From a virus: a stretch of DNA of 64,000 nt. Position 1 is the stretch's first letter; each line of letters starts with the position of its first letter. Position numbers and translations under genes: made by a program. The DNA is taken from positions 1 through 64,000 of the IMG/VR virus record IMGVR_UViG_3300044953_000102. The stretch is one strand, 5' to 3'. Positions 60,575 to 64,000 of the stretch are shown here, one piece after another. A model generated the notes under the pieces. The model was not told where the DNA came from. It saw only the letters and a list, made by a program, of their open reading frames with translations, and made no database searches.

Positions 60575-60895
60575 ATGGCAAGTAGTAGAGCACAACAAGC
60601 AGCAATAGCTATCTCAATGAAGAAAGCTGGTAAGAAACCTAAGATGAAATCAGGTGGTTCTACTCCTGCTTGGACAAGAAAAGAAGGAAAATCTCCTTCT
60701 GGAGGACTTAATGCTAAAGGTAGAGCTTCTTATAACAAGTCTACTGGTGGTAATCTTAAAGCTCCTCAACCAGAAGGAGGTCCTAGAAAAAAATCATTTT
60801 GTGCTAGATCTGCAGGTCAAATGAAGATGTGGCCTAAAGCAGCTAAGGATCCAAATAGTAGATTACGATTAGCTAGAAAGAAATGGAAGTGTTAA
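60575..60895 (+). CDS. DUF6321-like basic protein
   Basis: 106 residues with AWTRKEGKSPSGGLNAKGRA, LKAPQPEGGPRKKSFCAR and the terminal DPNSRLRLARKKWKC, the features of DUF6321. The tail recurs alone in the 30-residue gene at 61141. Basic; role unknown. Expected inside virions by context. Confidence 0.82.
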   Translation: MASSRAQQAAIAISMKKAGKKPKMKSGGSTPAWTRKEGKSPSGGLNAKGRASYNKSTGGNLKAPQPEGGPRKKSFCARSAGQMKMWPKAAKDPNSRLRLARKKWKC

Positions 60896-60925
60896 AAATA
60901 TTATTAATTAAAAAATAAATGTATA

Positions 60926-61141
60926 ATGAAAAAGTTAGTAAAAAAACAAGTGGGTGGTCCAGTAAGACCTAAAAATGTACAAAGAACAAGCGGTTCACAA
61001 CCTTTAACAGAATATAGTCCAAAGATTAATAGAGGAGGTGGAAATCTTATACCTGTTGGAGCAACTAAACATCCTAAAACAGGAAAACCTTTAAAACCTT
61101 CTATGAAGAAAGGTGGAATTGTAAAAGGTAAGAAAAAATAA
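60926..61141 (+). CDS. Small basic protein of 71 residues
   Basis: Lys/Pro/Gly-rich with KKQVGGPVRPKNVQRTSGSQ and TKHPKTGKPLKPSMKKGGIV. Contains the MKKGG motif typical of the cluster. Its stop shares a base with the next gene's start. Confidence 0.7.
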   Translation: MKKLVKKQVGGPVRPKNVQRTSGSQPLTEYSPKINRGGGNLIPVGATKHPKTGKPLKPSMKKGGIVKGKKK

Positions 61142-61233
61142 TGAAAGGTATGAAAGCTAAACTTACATCTGCTAAGACAGCTAATGATCCTAACTCTAGG
61201 ATCAATAAGTCTTTAAGAAAGTGGAATTGTTAA
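61141..61233 (+). CDS. Minimal 30-residue copy of the DUF6321 tail
   Basis: MKGMKAKLTSAKTANDPNSR then INKSLRKWNC. The DPNSR....RKWxC ending is the same as in the 60575 gene. TAATG coupling to the upstream gene supports real translation. Perhaps a duplicated fragment that keeps only the tail's function. Confidence 0.65.
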   Translation: MKGMKAKLTSAKTANDPNSRINKSLRKWNC

Positions 61234-61250
61234 ACTAAAAATTATAAGAA

Positions 61251-61916
61251 ATGAAAATGTGTGCTAAATGTGGTGGATCTATGAAAAAAGGTGGTGCTAC
61301 AAAAAAGATGGCTAAAGGTGGTGTGCAAAAAATTGTTGGTATGCCTGGATATAATGCAACTCTTTACCCTACATCTTTTAAGAAAGGTGGTGTTAAGAAA
61401 ATGCAGAGTGGTGGAGAAAAACCTGATAAAAGTGTTTTAAAAAATATACTAGGTTTAATTGGTGGAGGATCTGGTATTTTAGCTGGCACAATATTAGGAA
61501 ATAGAGAAAAGGATTCTGAAAAAGCTAATGAAAGAGATAATAAAAGAATCCAAAGAAAAAGTGATAGAAGGGAAAAGAAAGGTTACAAACCAATCTCTAG
61601 ACCATCATTCAAAAATGGTGGTTCTACTTCTTTTGGTATGCTTTCAGTAAAAGCTGGTGTAGATAAAAATCCTAAACCAACTGCTGCTGATAGAATTGCT
61701 GGAGCTAAGATGAAAAAGAAAATGGGTGGTTCAGCAAAACCTTCTGCTGATCTTAGTGCAAAAACTAAATCTAACATTGCTAAAAAAGCTAGTGCTGGAA
61801 AAGACATTGGTAAGAAAGGTAAAGGTTTTGCAAAAGTAGCTGCTGCTGCAGGTGGTGGTGAAAAAGGTAAAAGAATTGCTGCAGCTGCAATGTGGAAAAA
61901 TATTAAAAGAGGATAA
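61251..61916 (+). CDS. Large basic Gly/Lys-rich protein of 221 residues
   Basis: MKMCAKCGGSMKKGGATKKM opens with a CxxC pair and two GG motifs; MQSGG and KMGGS occur later. A hydrophobic piece near residue 65 (NILGLIGGGSGILAGTILG) could be a membrane or glycine-zipper segment. The rest is disordered and basic. Together with its neighbours probably an internal head protein. Confidence 0.75.
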   Translation: MKMCAKCGGSMKKGGATKKMAKGGVQKIVGMPGYNATLYPTSFKKGGVKKMQSGGEKPDKSVLKNILGLIGGGSGILAGTILGNREKDSEKANERDNKRIQRKSDRREKKGYKPISRPSFKNGGSTSFGMLSVKAGVDKNPKPTAADRIAGAKMKKKMGGSAKPSADLSAKTKSNIAKKASAGKDIGKKGKGFAKVAAAAGGGEKGKRIAAAAMWKNIKRG

Positions 61917-62614
61917 TGTTAAATAGTACTATTACCATAAAGATTAAACAAAGACTCAATAAACTTGACAGTCAAGATTATGATAACATAACCTGCTGGC
62001 AAGTTGTTGAGGCTTTTAATAAAGCTCAGGTGGAATGGTCTAGGAGACAGCTACATGGTATTAATGTAGTTAAGGAAGGTGATGAACAATCTACTCGTAG
62101 AAAGGATGACCTTCAAAAACTTTTAATTAAAACACCTTTGACTTCAGTAAAGAAAGATCTTTATTATGAAGGAGATGTTCCTGTAAACTATTTACAATGG
62201 AAACGTGTAGACATCTATGCAAAAAAAGAGTGTTGTGATAAAAGAAGAATGACTGTATATCTTGCAGAAGAAGGGAATCTTAATCAACTTCTGAGAGATA
62301 AATCAAAACAACCAAGTTTTGAATGGGCAGAAACATTTGCAACTTTAATCAACGACACAGTACATCTTTACACAAACAATGAATTTGAAGTAGAGGAAGC
62401 ATACCTAACCTACTACAGACAACCGGTAAAAATACAAATTGATGGATGTTCAGATCCATACACCGGGATTACTTCCACTACAAATGTAGATTGTGAATTT
62501 AAAGATGACATAATAGAATTAATAATTGATGAGGCAGTAAGTATTCTAGCTGGAGACATAGAGTCTGGAAACCAATTCTCTAGAACACAAGAATCTGCTG
62601 AACGTAGTAACTAA
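61916..62614 (+). CDS. Connector-like (head-to-tail adaptor) protein
   Basis: 232 residues. Helical N-terminus (LNKLDSQDYDNITCWQVVEA) that matches the plan of ring/adaptor proteins of crAss-like phages, followed by a beta region with VDIYAKKECCDKRRM and VEEAYLTYYRQPVKIQIDG, and a C-terminal helix (DDIIELIIDEAVSILAGDIE). Placement after the head genes supports a portal-binding ring protein. Tentative. Confidence 0.65.
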   Translation: MLNSTITIKIKQRLNKLDSQDYDNITCWQVVEAFNKAQVEWSRRQLHGINVVKEGDEQSTRRKDDLQKLLIKTPLTSVKKDLYYEGDVPVNYLQWKRVDIYAKKECCDKRRMTVYLAEEGNLNQLLRDKSKQPSFEWAETFATLINDTVHLYTNNEFEVEEAYLTYYRQPVKIQIDGCSDPYTGITSTTNVDCEFKDDIIELIIDEAVSILAGDIESGNQFSRTQESAERSN

Positions 62615-62620
62615 TAAATA

Positions 62621-63238
62621 ATGGAATCAAAACCAAGAACTTTAAAAAGACCAGAAATTGTAAAAGTGCCTCAATCAACTGGCATACCAAATATTGATAA
62701 ACCAAGTACAGGAACATCAAAAGATACTCCTGAATTTAAAACCATGAACCCTCTAATTACAGAGTCATGTGTAGAATATCTTAATTATAGAATTCAACAA
62801 GAAGAATATTCTTCTAGAATCTACATGGCAATGACGATGTGGTTGGATGAAAAAGGATTTAAAGGAGCTGCTGGTCTTTGGAGAAAATATTCAGATGAAG
62901 AACTTACTCATGCTGACATAGCACGTAAGTATCTTTTATCTTTTGGTGTACAACCATTAACTCCAAGATTAGACCAACCTCAACAAGATTTTCCAGGAAG
63001 TCTTCCTGAGATTATTCAGTTATCTTATGAGCATGAGATAGAAGTATCTACTCAAATTAAAAAGATGGCTGATCATGCACTTGGCATGAAAGATCATATG
63101 TTATATGAATTATGTCTTGGTTATCTTAAAGAACAAGTTGAAGAGCATGATAAAATGCAAACATGGGTTGACAAATTAAAAACATTTGGTACAGATCCAT
63201 TAGCTCTTAGATTACTTGATAATGATATGGCCGGATAA
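62621..63238 (+). CDS. Ferritin with complete ferroxidase centre
   Basis: 205 residues: a 40-residue disordered N-terminal extension, then a full four-helix ferritin. Ligands matching E. coli FtnA: Glu61 (EEYSS), Glu94 and His97 (EELTHAD), Glu139 (YEHEIEV), Gln172 and Glu175 (KEQVEEH); the conserved Tyr in YSSRIY is present. Ferritins store iron as a mineral. The gene sits in the virion block, coupled to the connector-like gene, so it may be carried by the particle or protect late replication from iron damage. The extension is unusual and could anchor it to a virion. Confidence 0.9.
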   Translation: MESKPRTLKRPEIVKVPQSTGIPNIDKPSTGTSKDTPEFKTMNPLITESCVEYLNYRIQQEEYSSRIYMAMTMWLDEKGFKGAAGLWRKYSDEELTHADIARKYLLSFGVQPLTPRLDQPQQDFPGSLPEIIQLSYEHEIEVSTQIKKMADHALGMKDHMLYELCLGYLKEQVEEHDKMQTWVDKLKTFGTDPLALRLLDNDMAG

Positions 63239-63277
63239 TTTTTATAATAATTTGGATAATTAAAAACTTTTGACTAT

Positions 63278-63293
63278 ATTATAGTATATATTT
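63278..63293 (+). promoter_or_regulatory. Late promoter-like element before the last virion gene
   Basis: ATTATAGTATATATTT shares the TATAGTATAT core with 44812 and 47558; TTGACT lies 8 bases upstream. About 21 bases before the ATG at 63314. Confidence 0.5.
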
Positions 63294-63313
63294 ATTAACT
63301 AAAACAAAAAACA

Positions 63314-64000
63314 ATGGCTTATTTTGATCATGCGTACAGAAAAGTCCTTTTGGCAACAAATGGAGTTTCTAACCTAACAGGTGTACAATTAGGTACTCCT
63401 ACTGCACCTGGTGCAACAACTACTTACCAGCTTGCTCCTGGTACAATTACATTTATCAACCCTGAAACATTTATTGTTGATGATGCTCCTGCATCTTGTT
63501 GTGATGTAATTCTTGCTGCTGGTTCAATCTATCCTAAAGATAAGATTGGTCCTTTCCACGGAGGTTATCAAGAGTCTAACAAAACTAAGACTATCAAACC
63601 TCAGTATGTAAGCAAGTATTGGTATGTTAATGCTAATGCACCTTCTAACTATATTATCCATGTTGGATATACTCCATGGACAGATGCAAATCCACCTTCA
63701 AGCAGCAACCCTGGTGAAACAGGAGGTACTTGTTGTAAAGAGTTCTTATGTGGTGAGACTTATTATCTACGTTTAGATGTTAAAGGTTCTCCTGCAATGA
63801 GATACTTAAATCACAATGCATATGAGACTCTTGAGGCTTATACAGGATGTTGTGATCCTGCTGCAATTGCACCTACTCCAGTTGATCCACGTAAAGTATA
63901 TCTTGCTTGGGCTAATCAACTTTTAGAGTCTCCAATTGTAAATCCTTTTGCATATCCAGTAGTTACTTTCTCAAATGATGGTGGAGCAACTTGGACATAC
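63314..64000 (+). CDS. Virion protein, 3' end outside window
   Basis: Open from an ATG to the window end (229 residues seen). MAYFDHAYRKVLLATNGVSN, then Cys pairs (ASCCDV, TCCKEFLC, GCCDP) and beta-rich, low-charge sequence. Own promoter-like element and expression-biased codons suggest an abundant structural protein such as a tail or sheath component. Family unknown to me. Confidence 0.8.
   Translation, partial: MAYFDHAYRKVLLATNGVSNLTGVQLGTPTAPGATTTYQLAPGTITFINPETFIVDDAPASCCDVILAAGSIYPKDKIGPFHGGYQESNKTKTIKPQYVSKYWYVNANAPSNYIIHVGYTPWTDANPPSSSNPGETGGTCCKEFLCGETYYLRLDVKGSPAMRYLNHNAYETLEAYTGCCDPAAIAPTPVDPRKVYLAWANQLLESPIVNPFAYPVVTFSNDGGATWTY

Noticed and set aside
1-64000. CRISPR array, integrase or insertion sequence
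   Set aside because: No regularly spaced direct repeats, recombinase or transposase signatures were seen; the only mobile genes are homing-type nucleases.
1-64000. Stop codon reassignment (TAG or TGA as sense)
   Set aside because: Major genes including PolB, TerL, portal and capsid read through in the standard code and end with ordinary stops; no suppressor tRNA was seen.

Overview
The window is part of the genome of a tailed double-stranded DNA phage (Caudoviricetes) that probably infects a member of the Bacteroidota. The DNA is AT-rich, uses the standard genetic code and reads arginine mostly as AGA. Promoter-like TAnnTTTG boxes, the near absence of strong Shine-Dalgarno sites, and many small gene families known mainly from Bacteroidota phages support the host guess. 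The replication set (family B polymerase, DnaB-like helicase, TOPRIM primase, UDG, Sak4-like ATPase, PD-(D/E)XK nuclease, IHF/HU-like protein) with TerL, portal and capsid genes recalls the crAss-like order (Crassvirales). That placement is an inference from gene content and cannot be proven here.

Layout. From 1 to 10.5 kb, rightward: two giant modular polyvalent proteins with HEXXH sites, then two tiny conserved genes. From 10.5 to 41.6 kb, leftward: the DNA metabolism block. It holds a MazG-like enzyme, a DUF932-like protein, PolB, a PD-(D/E)XK nuclease, a MoxR ATPase with a DUF2201-type VWA partner split by a GIY-YIG homing gene, primase, a probable SSB, Sak4-like ATPase, DnaB, UDG, a radical-SAM photoproduct lyase, a ClpS homologue, an SF2 helicase, HNH nuclease, tRNA-Arg(TCT) and many small proteins. 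Two short rightward islands (28.0-28.4 and 28.75-30.1 kb) interrupt it. Around 38.6-40.1 kb lies about 1.5 kb without genes but dense in nested complementary stems, read here as a large structured RNA on the minus strand.

At 41.6-41.75 kb a G+C-rich island with four degenerate 17-bp repeats separates the leftward and rightward halves and is the best candidate for a replication origin or control region. From 41.8 kb onward, rightward: a metallophosphoesterase, small proteins including a GroES-like one, a lysis cassette (spanin-like lipoprotein, holin, amidase), then packaging and head genes (IHF/HU-like, Zn-ribbon, nuclease, TerL, portal, scaffold-like protein, major capsid), a run of very basic small proteins, a connector-like protein, a complete ferritin and the start of a further virion protein.

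Most likely the leftward genes act early (replication, nucleotide quality, recombination, host takeover) and the rightward genes late (lysis, packaging, virion). The items most worth follow-up are the 1.5-kb structured non-coding region, the repeat island, the phage ClpS, the ferritin in the head module, the homing gene that shares its C-terminal peptide with the gene next to it, and the MoxR/VWA/DUF6915/DUF6878 operon.
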